64,000 nt of DNA from Rhinopomastus cyanomelas (Eukaryota > Chordata > Aves > Bucerotiformes > Rhinopomastidae), in assembly GCA_013400115.1 (NCBI GenBank), contig VXBP01004470.1, positions 620,001-684,000 of the forward strand, in the 5' to 3' direction. Made by a program: the position numbers and the translations under genes. Shown one piece after another: positions 1 to 12,053 of the stretch (positions within the stretch are counted from its first letter, which is position 1; every line of letters begins with the position of its first letter). Under the pieces are notes generated by a model. That model saw only the letters and a program-made list of their open reading frames with translations, had not been told where the DNA came from and ran no database searches.

Positions 1-1166
1 GAAAGACATCCTGCTTGGCTGACCTCATCCTCTGCTATGACAAGGTGATCTGCTTAGTGGATGAGAGAAAGGCTGTAAATATTATCTATTTAGGCTTCAG
101 AGAAGCCTCTGACATGTTTTCCCACAGCAATCTCCTGGAGAAACTGCTTATGGATTGGATGGGTATTTTCTTTGCTGCATAGATGGATGTCCAAGCCCAA
201 AGTGGAGTAGTGGTGTGAGAAGTAAATTCAGCTAATATCCAGTCATAAGCAGTGTTTCCCTGCACTCAGTGTCGAGGTCTGTTCTCCTTAAATATCTTTA
301 ATATCTTTGTCAACAACCTGGATGAGGACATTGGCTATGCCCTTCGTAAGTCTGCAGATGACATCAAATTAGGTCTGTGTGTCGATTTGTTGAAGAATTT
401 ATAGAAGGATCTGGACAGATTGGATTAGTGAGTGGGGCCAATTGTATGAGATACAACAAGGGCAAGTTCTGGGTCCAGCACTCGAGCCACAACAATGACA
501 CACAGCTTTGCAGATGTGGGGAAAGTAGCTGAAAAGCTGCCTGGTGGAAAAGGACCTAGAGAGGTGTCTGACAGCCAGTTGGATATGATTCAGCAATGTG
601 CATTTCTGCTTCTGTCAGAGATCATGTGGACAGCCAGTGCTGTGAAGTGACTGTCCCCCTGCACTCAGCACTGGTGAAGCCACAGTTTGAATACTGTGTT
701 CAGTTTTGGTCTCATCACTATAAGGATGTTGAAGTGGAGGAGGTGTGTCCAAAGAAAGTAGTGAGGGTTCTAGAGCACAAGTTTTATAAAGAGAAGCTGA
801 GGGAATCATGGTTGTTTAGCCTAGAGAGAAGGATGCTCATGGCAGACCTTTTTGCTCTCTACAACTACCTGAAAGGAAGTTGTAGGTAGGTGGGTGTTAG
901 CTTCTTCTCCAAGTAACAAGTGATAGAACAAGAGGAAATGCCAGGGAAGGTTTAATCTGGATGTAAGGAAGATCTTTTCAGTGAGATTATCATAATGCTT
1001 TGGAAAGTGATACTCAGAGTTATCATTCCTGAAGGTGTTTAAACACCACGTGTGTGTGGTGCTGAGGGACACAATTTAGCAGTGGACAAGCCAGTGTTAG
1101 GTTAATGGTTGGACTTGGTGAGCTCAAATGTCTTTTCCAATCTAATTTATTCTTTGATTCTATGAA
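1..1166 (+). mobile_element. CR1 LINE, old copy, RT core to 3' end (continues off the left edge)
   Basis: This is a decayed CR1 non-LTR retrotransposon. Near the left edge the frame resembles the CR1 RT stretch with 'DEGKAVD', 'YLDFSKAFD' and 'SHS..LEKL' motifs. At about 280-375 it passes the 'NIF.NDLDEDI' and catalytic FADD region, which here reads as S-A-D-D (354-362), so Phe is lost. At 596-889 there is an open stretch with HSALVKPQFEYCVQFWS, the RPHLEYCVQFW block of the C-terminal domain. The element ends with a gatgatct-like degenerate tail and ATTCTTTGATTCTATGA at 1149-1166. Many frameshifts and stops make it a dead copy. The element may begin before base 1. It is clearly more diverged than the copies at 3.2 kb and 30.7 kb, so it is an older insertion. 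Confidence 0.9.
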
Positions 1167-3223
1167 CTGATGAAGAATACCTTATCAGAGATGTGTCCAC
1201 CTTTTCAACACACGAGGTAAAAGGTTGGTTCAAGTTTGGATTGACTGACATATTTTTGAATATAAATGTTCCTAAAAACGATGCATTTTATGTTTTGTTT
1301 AGAAGTGATATCAGGTGTTCTGAAACAGAAAATGTTTCAGCCCACACATTTCTGAATATTTCATGAGACATAATTTAGAGTCATTCCAAATAAGTGCCAT
1401 GACGAAGCAGCCACAGGTAACTCGCTATTAGGTGTCACTGCTAATATTCTGCATGTGGAAAACAACATGAAGCAGTCCCGAACTGGCTCGCAGCTAAAGT
1501 GAAACTAGCACTTTCCTGTACATGTGAGGAAGGGGAAATGGACGTTTATCTCCCCAGCCAGTTTTATCTGGGAAGCGACAAACTCAGTTTCACATCCCTT
1601 GTTTATCTGTTTTACAAATAAGCAGGGAGAGGAAAGGGCAAGCGTGGGAGCAACTGAGAGAAGGGAAAAAAAGTTCAAATCTTCCCTTTCTTGGCAGCCA
1701 CAAGCCATTAGAAGAGCTTGGCTGCTTGTGTAACCACAGCCTCAGGCAACTGAATGCATGCCCAGAGCAGAAATGGAGACACAAAGGGATTCAGATGCTT
1801 ATGGGATTATCCTGAACTTGAGAGAAGACTTGTGAATGTTAAAAGTTTCTTGCCTAGGTTCCTCCCGTGAAAAGAAAGCATAATAAAATAAAATGTTCTC
1901 TCTTTTTGTTCTCTGAGACATGGCTAGAAGATTCCTTACTGTAGTTTAATGTATTTGGAAGCAAATCTGAAAAGTTTTGTCTTAAAAGTTTGATAAAACA
2001 AGATAACATTTATTCAGGAGTTTCGCTTATAATGAGCTGCTGAGAATCATACGATGCAGCTGGAGGAAAGAGAGGGTGGATTTATTGTTCAGTGAATGAA
2101 ACGACTTTGGAATACTATACTTAGAGAACTGATGTCTAAATAGCTGAGTCTCTAATCAATCAAGATTTTACAGATTTATGTCAGAATTGTACAACTGGAT
2201 AAGAAAGACAATTAAGCCCATTTTGCTGCACTCTTCTGCATTAGGACCTTATTTGTTAAGATGCTACTGATTTGTGTGTGTCCTGGAACAGCAGCACTGT
2301 GCAGCTACAACCAATCAGAAAAATAGGCCCCAGTCACCAGAAACAGACAAGGTAGAAGCAGAATTGTATCTGCTTCCTTTGAAAAGTTAACACAGAACTT
2401 GTTTTTAGTTGATCTCCAAAACTGAAAGATGGAACATTGAGAGCCCAGTGCTCTACTCTGTGCTGTGTCCTAACAGCTGTCACTCAGTGTCTTTTCCCCT
2501 CAGGGCTCAGACCTATGCAGATTTGTCATAAATAAAACTGGTTGTCAAAAGGTGATGCAATAATATTGCTGTGATGTTCCTTTCTTCTCAGTGATGCAAT
2601 GGATGAAGTAGGTCCTGTGAATCAAAACATGCCATTCCATACTGATAGAAACATCAACCTCTGCTCTGCCATGCTTTTGAAGCAAAGAAGACATTCGTAT
2701 AGAGGCCATATCTGTGTAATTATGTATTACATGTGATAGGAAAGATGATGCTTTCATTCTTGAATGTAAACTCTTCTTACTGAAATTATGTTTTCCTTGG
2801 GAATATTTCCTTCTACAAGACAGCAGCTGTGCAGGCTCTGTGCTTGGAGCACTAAGTAAAGCAGATGGTTATTGCCATATACTACATCAGGTGCATGCAT
2901 AATCTGGATGAGATGCTTAAGTATGACAACCAGGTTTAAGACAATATTTAAAAAGAAATATATATTCCTCCTTTGTGGGCCCATGACTCATTCTGTAAAT
3001 CTAAGAATAAATAAATTGCAAGAATTCTAGGCTGAGAGAAGTACTCAGGTGGAAAGCAAATGGAAAACACTTGAAAAAACTACTTAACTTTTTAGCCCGA
3101 TGGAATGATGGGATTTATTTAATTTTCAGAATGAGAATGGATTAGCCAGATGTCATAGACAGTACATTTGTTAAAGACTTCTGACAGCAAGGCAATTATA
3201 TCCTTAATATCCAGTATATTATC
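1167..3223. other. Unique-looking AT-rich non-coding DNA
   Basis: I recognise no gene or repeat here. Short open frames on both strands (for example 1505-1784) overlap one another and carry no recognisable domain, so they are treated as chance. Confidence 0.5.
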
Positions 3224-3825
3224 AGAATCATAGAATCATTAGGGATCACAAAGGACCTCGAAAGATCATCTAGTCCAATCCCCCTGACACAGCAGGATCA
3301 CCCAGACCAAGTCACACAGGAACACACCCAGGCAGGTTTTAAACGTCTCTAGAGAAGGAGACTCCACAACCCCCCTGGGCAGCCCCTTCCAGTGCTCCGT
3401 CACCCTCACTGGGAAGAAGCTTCTTCTCATATTTATATGGAACCTCCTATGTTCCAGCTTACACTCATTGCCCCTCGTCCTATCACTAGATGACACTGAG
3501 AAGAGCCTGGCTCCATCCTCCTGACACGCACCCCTCAAATATTTGTAGACATTAATAAGGTCACCCCTCAGTCTCCTCGTCTCCAAGCTAAAGAGACCCA
3601 GCTCCTTCAGCCTTTCCTCATAAGGGAGGTGCTCCACTCCCTTCATCATCTTTGTTGCTCTGCACTGGACATCCTCTAGCAACTCTGTGTCCTTCTTGAA
3701 CTGAAGGGCCCACAACTGGACACAATACTCCAGGTGTGGTCTCACCAGTGCAGAGGAGAGGGGGAGAAGAATCTCTCTTGATCTGCTAACCACCCCTCTT
3801 GTGATCCACCCCAGGATACAAATTA
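3224..3825 (-). mobile_element. CR1 LINE, young-looking, 5'-truncated, with open 187-codon C-terminal RT frame
   Basis: This is the 3' 600 bp of a CR1 on the minus strand. The 3' terminal repeat (AGAATCATAGAATCATT read on plus) begins at 3224 and the truncated 5' end is near 3825. Positions 3266-3829 read on minus as one unbroken frame. In order it holds SRSREILLPLSSALVRPHLE, the VQLWALQFKKD block, an RATKMMKGVEHLPYEERLKE block, GLFSLETRRLRGDLINVYK, and a C-terminal RVTEHWKGLPRGVVESPSL segment. The frame ends in 'CQGDWTR', about 12 residues beyond the TAG used by the copies at 59.8 and 62 kb, because the codon is TGG here. The frame is intact over its whole length, which argues for a relatively recent insertion. 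It has no RT catalytic core and cannot be autonomous. Confidence 0.93.
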
Positions 3826-4640
3826 ACACTATTACAGTAATTTAGAAAACCAGTTGCAGCCGTTATGGAAGTTGTGGGATACATCTTTTACATGGTGCTA
3901 TTGTCTTCTGTAGGTGGTTTTTATGAAGATTGAGGATTTTTTTTTTAAATACTTTTTTTTTCTTTAGGAATTTAATTGTCCTCTGAGACTTTGAAAATAC
4001 AAACTTGTATGCTTCACCTTATCGCAGAATATGGAAGTTCTCTTAAAAGTCTGTTAGAGTATGTCAGCAACAGTCTACTCTTTTCTCACTCACCTGGAGA
4101 CACATCTAATACTTACTGAGCTCCTCATTGGCAGAAAACCAACCAAACTGAAGGCAGTGCTCATTTGACTGTATTACAGAACTGTGACAGCTATTGACTG
4201 AACTCCTGGTTGATGTTCAATGAATCCATTTTGGTCAAGAAAGCATGACTGAGGCCTTTTGTTACAATTCCATCCCCATGGTGCAACAGAGTGTGATTCA
4301 CATATAAATCTGCTGAGACCTATACACTGTTTTGTTGAATGATTTGGGCTACAGCTGGAGGGGGAATAATCACATACAAAAGAGACAGAGCTGGAATTCA
4401 GTTCTGAAGCTTTCTAGCAGCCAAACTGAATCAACCTCGAGAATGTTAAATCTCACTAGTACCTGGTTTCCATTAATTTGCTTACCACTTTAAGATGTAA
4501 ATAAATAAATCCTTGCTATGTTTTCATACAATACTTTGCATAAACTAGCACCACTATATAATAATTGTGGGAAAAGTTCTTTCTGCTCGTAAAATTAGCT
4601 TATTCTGGTTAAGCTGAGCACAATTTTCTGTGAAGCAAAA
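3826..4640. other. AT-rich non-coding DNA
   Basis: There is no gene or repeat that I can name. A T-rich run lies at about 3938-3963. Confidence 0.5.
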
Positions 4641-4690
4641 GGATGGACTGGATGATCTTTAAGTTCTTTTCCAACCTCATCATTACTGTG
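4641..4690 (+). repeat. CR1 3'-tail remnant
   Basis: GGATGGACTGGATGATCTTT followed by a 'ttcc..cc' block matches the last 50 bp or so of CR1 on the plus strand. The terminal ATTCTATG repeat is eroded. It is a tail-only fragment. Confidence 0.6.
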
Positions 4691-6965
4691 CTAAAGTGTG
4701 ATATACACAAAAAAGGGAGTACTACACAGTGTTTCAAATATAACTTCTATAATTTCTGTAACTCCTATACTGGTGCTTACTTTCATATTTCTATTCTCTT
4801 CTTTTGGCGCTGTATACAAACATCATTCAAAGAGTTCTCATTTCAATGTGATGTCAGGAATGGATCAACCAATAATTCTGGGTATACTCTTTATCAATAG
4901 CATTAGAGCTTTTCCAGCTCTTATATTTAAATCTAAAAATCTCAGGGAATGTAGAGTAGTTAGCATTATACATGGAATTAGCTGAGATTTTTATTTCTCT
5001 TCTCCAGTAGCTGGCCATGCCTTCGTAGTTAACAGCATTACTGCGTGAGTATTTAAAGTCCTTGTCATATTCTCCTGTTTGAAAACTTCAAATTATTTAA
5101 TCCCTTTCTAGCTGATACACAAATTCTTTACTACTTAAACACAACATGATCTCGAGCACTTAAAGGCTTCAATTCTAAAGCATCCAAAATTGCTTGTTGC
5201 CCTATTTAAAAATTATTTATAAAACATTTTGTGATCTTTTATACTGACTTACTATGCTAATGTGCCAGAATTGAGTTTCAATCTGCTGTCTGCTTCACCT
5301 GCATATTCTGATTCTCTGCCCAAAACCCAAAAATGTGTATTTTTGTTCCAAAAGGACAACAGAAATAATGAGCTCATGAGCTGAACTTGTACATTAACGA
5401 CAGAAGAAAGATTAATGTGTCATGGTATCGGTATTGGTACAAGACATGCAAAATGAACGTGCTGTAACTATTTTCTTTAAAAGTTCATCTGTTTTCTTGA
5501 CTTAGCATGTTGTCATGACTTTGCAACTTAGCAGAACAGACTACTTCAAACTTTCTGATTAACATTTTTCAAAATAAAGTGCTGAAGTTCAATAGAAATT
5601 GTTAGGTTTTAGAGTTTTAATTTCTCTTACCTCAACCCATCGCCATATATTGTGAATTTTAATTACCAAAAGATGGCAACATAAATTATCTCAATTTATT
5701 TCTCTGAGGATTTGCTTTTGAATGAATTATAGGTATGTCTGTGGACAAGAAATGGGCTTAAAGGTAGTGTATAGAAATTTGGATCCATCTAGCAGCAGTC
5801 ACATGAAGGCACATCTATACCTGCTAACACAAATAGACCACAGTATGGCCTAGGGAGCAACTACAAATTGCAGCATGAGAAGGAAAAAAAACACTGAGCA
5901 TAGGAAATGTGATTCCCCCCCCTAATAACAAAGCTTATTCCTTCATTTAACAGAAATTTTCACAATGCAAAATGTTTCCATCAGGTAATTTTATAAAATA
6001 TTCCTTCTTTTGCTGTTTTTTTTTTTAAACAGAAATACATTTGAAAGGAGAGTTTATAGGGCACTCTTCAAGATATAAAAATAGCAGGTTTCTACTCACC
6101 CACGTCTTCATCACTCCTGCTAATGTGCTGAAATGACTTTTCGTTTAGGGTGCAAAGCCTCTCAAGCATAAGCTTGTTAAAAATCAGGGACGTTTCATTC
6201 ATAGCTCTTAGGGAACAGTCAGGTACTTAATACTGACTCTAGATCATTAGTTAATCTTTCTTATAAGCAGGAAGACATTCAACTAAGTGCAAAGTGTTTA
6301 GTTGCCTGTCTTTAGTGGAAGATGCACAGGAGCACTCCTGCACACTGGCATGATAATATACCCGTGAGAATCCAAATTTTCCATTGCCTTTTCTATCCTT
6401 TTAGCTTGTTTTTGTGCTTGCAGTGCCAAACATTTAGGAAGAACGAGCATGGAATAGCTGTAGAGCCAGCAGCAGGGTCGAGTTAAATACCACATATACC
6501 ATCACTTCACTTCTAACGATATAATTAAACAGGAGTTAGAATTTGCCATGTGTTGGTGTTTTATCAATTAAAAATAGACAGAGGAGAGATGGAGATGAAA
6601 ATATAAGCTTTTGTGATGTCTGTTTCTCCTCGTGGTTACTTAGAACATGGTTTCTTTTCATATCCAAGATATAAGGAATTTAGTACTCTTTTTTCCCCTA
6701 TTCTTAATATATGAAGATCAGTAGATGTTTCTTATCCATTAAGCCTTTTCATTTCTTATCTTGGTTCACTGACATGATTTTGCAGCTGCTGCTTTGGGAA
6801 AATTACAATTCAGTCAAGAGAATGCACAATTCAGTCAAGAAAGTGCAGCTTCTGAAAAGAGATTTTCAGTTTATTTAGGCAGGATTGGATTCTCTTCCTA
6901 CTCTGCTCCCCCTAAGAGTTGGTGTCTTTGTGATACAGTTTATAATATAAATGGTGTAGTTTATA
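4691..6965. other. AT-rich non-coding DNA
   Basis: No gene was recognised. It contains homopolymer A/T runs (about 5886, 5926, 6018) and the short tandem duplication listed separately at 6805-6846. Open frames at 4643-4985 and 6298-6495 have no recognisable domains. Confidence 0.5.
6805..6846 (+). repeat. 21-bp tandem duplication (two units)
   Basis: Two adjacent 21-bp units starting ACAATTCAGTCAAG lie at 6805-6825 and 6826-6846. They differ at two positions. This is a simple local duplication. Confidence 0.85.
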
Positions 6966-8118
6966 TTTTCTCAGTCTGTCTTCACAAGAAGGTGTTTCAG
7001 CCCTCTGACTATAATTGTGACCTGTCTTTGGACTTACTCCAGCAAGCTTATGTTAGGTCCCCCAGACCTCAGTGCAGTATTCCAGCTGGGTTCTCACAAG
7101 AGTGAAGTAGAGGTGGACAATAATCTCCCTCAACACCCTGGCCATGCTGCTTTTGATGAAGGTCACAATATGGTTGGCTTTCTGGGCTGCAAATGCACAT
7201 TGCTGGGTCATGTTGAGCCTCTCATCACACAGCCTCCCCAGTCCTTCTTCAGAGGGTGAGTCTTAATCCACTTATCCCCCAAATACAAATAGTCTGTATT
7301 TGTGTTTGGGATTTTCCCAACCCGTATACCGGACTTGATGAACCCATATGGCCTTGATGAACCTCATGATTTGAATAGGCCCCCTTCTCAAACCTGTCAA
7401 AGTCCATTTAGATGGTATCCCTCCCCTCTAGCATACTGATTGCCCTACACAGCTGGATGTTGTCAACAAACTTAGTTAATGTTGCCAACGAAGATGTTAA
7501 ACATCATTGTCTCAGTCTTGACTCCCAAGGGGCATCAGGTGTCACTGGTCTCCACTTGGACATAGAGCTCTTGACAGCAAGCCTCTGAGTGTGACCATTC
7601 AGCAGATTCCTTATCAACCAAGTCATCTATCCATCAAGAGCATGTAACTCCAATTTAGAGATGAGGATGTTGTATGTGACTGTGTGATGTGCTTTGCACT
7701 AGTCCAGGAAGATGATGTCAGTTTCTCTTCCCTCTTGCATCAACATTGTAACCCCACTGTCCTCAGGCACCATTGTCCTTAGCGAAGCTGTGTTGGCTGT
7801 CACTAGTCATCTCATTATTTTCCATGTATCCTAGCACAGTTTCCAGGAAGATCTGCTCCATGATCTTGTGAGGCACAGAGGTGAGACTGACTAGCCTTTA
7901 GTTCCTCGGGTTTTCTTTTTTTCCCTTTTGAAAAATGGGAGCTATCATTTTCCTTTCCAATCAGTGGGAGCTTCAACAGACTTTCACATCGTAAACATAG
8001 TGGATAACAGCCTAGTCACTCCGTGTGCCAGTTCCCTCAGGACCAGCACATGCATCTTATCAAATCTTTCTCAATCCTCATATAGTTGTTCTGGAGCAGT
8101 ACCAGACCTATCCAAGCG
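6966..8118 (-). mobile_element. CR1 LINE, old copy covering the RT core, 3' end missing
   Basis: On the minus strand this is a long diverged CR1. Read on plus, the block order is: 'cagccctctga', the GCAGTATTCCAGCTGGG antisense of 'LEYC..W' (about 7073), GGCTTTCTGGGCTGCAAATG (about 7178), 'gatggtatccctccc' (about 7412), TGTTGTCAACAAACTTAG (about 7458), TGGTCTCCACTTGGACATAG (about 7547), and ATCTGCTCCATGATCTTGTG (about 7851). These follow the CR1 order exactly in reverse. The catalytic FADD block reads as F-V-D-N, so the active site is lost. The normal 3' UTR and terminal repeat expected near 6.6 kb were not found, so the 3' end is deleted or too diverged. The frame is broken many times. It is comparable in age to the copy at 1-1166. 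Confidence 0.9.
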
Positions 8119-10344
8119 TAAGTAATTTTCGGATAAAATATAATTTTTTTAAAATGATAAATTATAGTGAAACTAAAATAGGACTGACTGAATGCTCATA
8201 CAGAATTAGAGTTTGAGGAGTGGATTTTTCTTATCCCATTTTAGCCACCCACGTAAGCCTGCTAAATATACTTTCGTTTCTTTTACATGTGCAATAAACA
8301 AAGTGTTTCCTTTCAGAGCTACAAGACTGCATAAGTTATTTACTGTTCTATGGAGGATTAAAAGTTGCAAGAGAGTCTGTGCAGAGCACTGAATATTAAT
8401 CTGAGAGTAATAAAGAAATCTCCCAAGATCTAGTTCAGTATAAATAACCCCAAACACTAAACAACCAACTATTGGTGATCCAACTGGTATCAGTAGTACT
8501 CAAGAGTTTCCTTTGTGTTTTATTTATGTGGTAAGTGATTTGGAAGACAAGATTTTACTGATAATATATCTTGGGTTAAGAAGTTTGATATGAAATGCTT
8601 AATCAGGAGGAATACACACATTCTGCAGAAATACAAAATGGATCCAAGACATATGAGCAGATATGTTTCCCCTAGGTCCTATCCTAAGGAATTGATCATT
8701 ATGCAATATATCACAGACCAGTTTGTTTTCTGAATTTATAATGGAAAAATAATATTTCTGAAGCCTCCATCCACTTATTTACTATAAAAAATAGAACATT
8801 ATTGCCCAAAATAATTGGTTTCTATGATTCACTGGTAGAATTACACAGGCATTTGTGTACTGCAGTACTAGCTTGCTGGCAAATTGCTGGACCAAAAATT
8901 TAGTGTTCCCAAGCATGTATAAGGAATCAGAGGGAGAAGAAAACTAGAGAATGAAACTAAAATATAATTTTCAACACAGTACTTATGAGGAACTAATTAG
9001 CATCTTTGATTTTGCTTAAGAAACAGCTATGAACATACTTTGTGCAGAAAGTTTTTATTATCAAATATCATTTTAAGAGGTGCAAATTAAATTTGAAAAC
9101 AAATATACGTGTAAAGTGTCATAGAATATTTTTTATTAGCAATGATTACAATTTTAAAAATTGCTTTGACTAATGTTTACTGGCAGCATGAACTTCTTAA
9201 TTACTGAAGCAACTGCAATTAGATTAACTGTGAATGTTATTGCTTGCAGGAAAGATCATTGATCCATAAATATTTCATAACAGTATGTCAGGGGATGTGC
9301 AAATGCCAAAATTAAATAGATGACCCTAAGGGTGTACAGGTGGTTGCAAAATAGGAAAGACTTGCAAACTTCAAAAGGTTTGAGATTTCCATAATGTTTT
9401 TCAATTTTTAACCTGGAGAAAGTCTAAGAACATACAAAAAATTTTGCAAAGCAAGAATCTATCACACAAAGGAAACAGAAAGGCAATCAATAATAATAGG
9501 TGATCAGAAATCAAATAATTTCCAAAGCACTTTCTATTGTTATAAACAAAATATCCTCATTAAAGTAATTTCAATTAAAATATAGGTTAAGAAGAAAACA
9601 CAAACTTAAGTTCTATGGTTTGAACATTTGCAGCTTATCATAGTGCTGTGACTTTCTAACTGCCTCCTGCCCTCTCTGGTGTTGTCATACCTGTATTCGT
9701 TAAAACAATATTTGCAGGAGAGAGTCATAACTACTAACAATGACTGAAAGAGAAAGGGAATAAACTTGTCCCTACACTGGAAAAGCAGGGAAAGAATTAG
9801 AGTGGGCATCTCACTGTATTTTGTTTTATAAAGGAAAAAGTTCCAAGACAAGGTGGTTCAGCAATTCAATATCCCCTAGTACACAGTTCTCTAAACACTA
9901 TAATGAATGAGCTGAACAGAGCTTCTCTACAGAAAGTATTTTTAACAGTCTATTTCTTAAAACGAAGATATCAAAGTCTGCAAGGGCAGACAAGATTGTT
10001 TATTTGGCAATGCACAAAGCTGTTCTGCATGTGACTCCAAAAATGAAACAACACTGAACAAAACCAAAACAAGAAAGCACAGACTTGCAGACTTCAGTGC
10101 AGACAAATCGTGCAAGACGCTTCTTACTTTTTATTAGTCAGCACTGTGGTTTTGGAGACTTCTGATCTGACTGCTAACAAGGAGTAATTATAACTTCTTT
10201 CCAGACAGATCTAGTGGCCAACAAGCAATTCAAACAATTAAAGAAATAAAAATTCATTTATGTCAGTAGACAAAGTAGTCTTGTCCTCCTCCTGTGTCGT
10301 ACTTGATGTGCAGATAGAGACATTTCCTCTCACCCCTTTCAAGC
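8119..10344. other. AT-rich non-coding DNA
   Basis: No gene, RNA or repeat was recognised. The open frames at 8206-8457 and 9606-9851 on minus show no known domain. Confidence 0.5.
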
Positions 10345-10800
10345 TGTATTGGTTTTGTCTGGGAAAGAGTTAACTTTCTGTGCAGCAGCTAGTGTGGGCA
10401 AACATTTTTGGAACTGTGCTGAAAAAAGTGTGGATGCTTTAGCTATTGCTGAGAAGTGTTTACACAGAGTCAAGGCCTTTTCTGCAACTCATCCCACTCC
10501 ACCAGTGAGTAAGCTGCACATGTACAAAAAGCTGGGAGGGGACACAGGCAGGACAGCTGACCTCAAATGAACAAAGGGTTATCCCAGGCCGTGTGACATC
10601 ATTCTAGGTAATAAAAAGATGAGGAAAAATGAAAAAAGGGGGAGGACATTTGGAATGATGTAATCCTGTCTTTCCAAGGAACCATGACTTGTGATGAAGC
10701 CTGGTTTTCCTGGAGATGGCTGAGCACCTGCCTGCCCATGGGAAACAATGAGTGAATTCCCTGCTTTGCTTTGATCCTCGTGCCTGATCTGCTTCTGGTT
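10345..10800 (+). mobile_element. Avian endogenous retrovirus solo LTR (probably ERVL group), partial
   Basis: The sequence matches, in order, blocks I recognise from a common avian ERV LTR: a 5' start TGTATTGGTTTTGTCTGGGA at 10345, AGTCAAGGCCTTTTCTGC (about 10470), GGGAGGGGACACAGGCAGGA (about 10534), a TGACATCA CRE-like site at 10594-10601, a TATA-like ATAAAAAG at 10611-10618, and GGAGATGGCTGAGCACCTGC (about 10713). The typical 3' part of the LTR (polyA and U5) is not clear beyond about 10800. No internal retroviral sequence or second LTR is seen nearby, so this is a solo, 3'-eroded LTR. The group assignment is from memory and less certain than the LTR call. Confidence 0.75.
10594..10618 (+). 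promoter_or_regulatory. CRE-like site and TATA-like box inside the ERV LTR
   Basis: TGACATCA (10594-10601) is one transition away from the CRE TGACGTCA, as expected from CpG decay. ATAAAAAG (10611-10618) follows 10 bp later at a normal promoter spacing. Whether it is active cannot be told from sequence. Confidence 0.45.
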
Positions 10801-11842
10801 CTACAGCAGTCCTTGGGGACTGCATTATTTTGTCAAAATAGTGGTATAACCTGGAGATCAGGAGCTCTTGTGGGTTGTTGTCAGCGTCAGTCAGTCAGTC
10901 AGTTTCAGACTGACAGTTCAACACCAGATCCTCTGCACTCTCTGGGAGAGTACTGTGATGTCCTTGATGGTGTTTAAACGCCTGTCTGCATCATTCAGAT
11001 GTCAGTGGAGCTGGAGGCAGTACAAATGCCATTCTCTACTAGATCACTCAGTTTGAATACTTGCAGCTCAGTAAAATTGAAATTAGGCATGGGGATGAGG
11101 CAATGCAGTAAAGAAGGTTGATTGGATTGTCCCCTGAATTTCCATGTTAGAGTAGTAACCCTAGCTCCTTACAGCCCTCATTATGCTCTCTAACTGCTCT
11201 CAGAGACTTCTACAGAAAAGACTCAACACTGTTCTGCTGTGATGGAGTCTGAGGCAGGTACATACCAAGTAATGCTCAGATACCAGAAATCATTATGGAG
11301 AAGACACTTATTGTACAAAATGGCTGGGTTCTACCAGTTGTCTTTGTCCTACCTCGTTTGGAAGTTACATGATTGGTTAGTTCTATGTTTTTTTTTCTCT
11401 GCAGGCAGTTGGCACAATAGCCTACAGAAGTTCACACAGTGGCTTGCTTCAGAAGGCATCTATTCTGGTCACCTAGTTCTATCCTTGCTGTAAGCCACAT
11501 GCCATTTTTGCAACATCCTGGTCTCCAGTTGCTTCTTACAAGGTCTAAGACCTGTGCTTTCCACATCTAACAACGTCATGCGTTCTGATTGCAATCCTAC
11601 ACTACTTCATATGCCTGAGTGCTGAGTAAGGCTGGAGTTCTTCAGAGAAAGAAGTTCATGATCGTGTCCATAGACTTTATGCAATATCACTTCAGTAATA
11701 AATTTTCACAAACCATCTTTATGCTGACATGTTTAAAAATTTAGAATGCTAAATTTTCAAACCACAAAAATTGTATTCCTTGAGTGCAGTTTGTATGATA
11801 TCTCCTCATACTTAAAAAAAATGGCACTGGAGAAAAAAGGTG
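10801..11842. other. Non-coding DNA with a short TCAG repeat
   Basis: No gene was recognised. (TCAG)4 lies at 10887-10902. Open frames at 10771-11056 and 11239-11493 have no recognisable domain. Some of the first 100 bp may be eroded LTR. Confidence 0.45.
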
Positions 11843-12053
11843 AATCATAGAATCATAGAATCATTAGGGGTTGGAAGGGACCTAGAAAGATCATCTGGTC
11901 CAATCCCCCTGCCACAGCAGGATCACCCAGACCCAGTCACACAGTCAGTCTGGGTTAGAAGGGACCACAGGATCATCCAGGTCCAACTCCCCAGCCATGG
12001 GCAGGGACAGCCCACCCTAGATCAGGCTGGCCAGAGCCTCATCCAGCCTGGCC
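11843..12053 (-). mobile_element. CR1 LINE 3' end with composite tail (old UTR plus young tail)
   Basis: Read on minus, this begins in the '..DEALASLI' C-terminal codons and stop (about 12053-12020). It continues through an older-type CR1 3' UTR (GGTCCCTTCTAACCCAGACT) and at about 11945 switches into the last 100 bp of the young-type CR1 tail (GGTCTGGGTGATCCTGCTGT onwards). It ends in a triple ATTCTATG repeat at 11843-11863. The same old-UTR/young-tail junction occurs at about 31310 on plus. This indicates a chimeric subfamily rather than two chance neighbours. The copy is severely 5'-truncated. Confidence 0.85.

Noticed and set aside
1505..1784. Overlapping sense and antisense frames of 64-69 codons
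   Set aside because: They shadow one another and neither resembles a protein.
11843..11950. CRISPR-like array from the repeated ATCATAGAATCATAGAATCATT
   Set aside because: This is the CR1 3' terminal repeat in eukaryotic DNA. There are no spacers.
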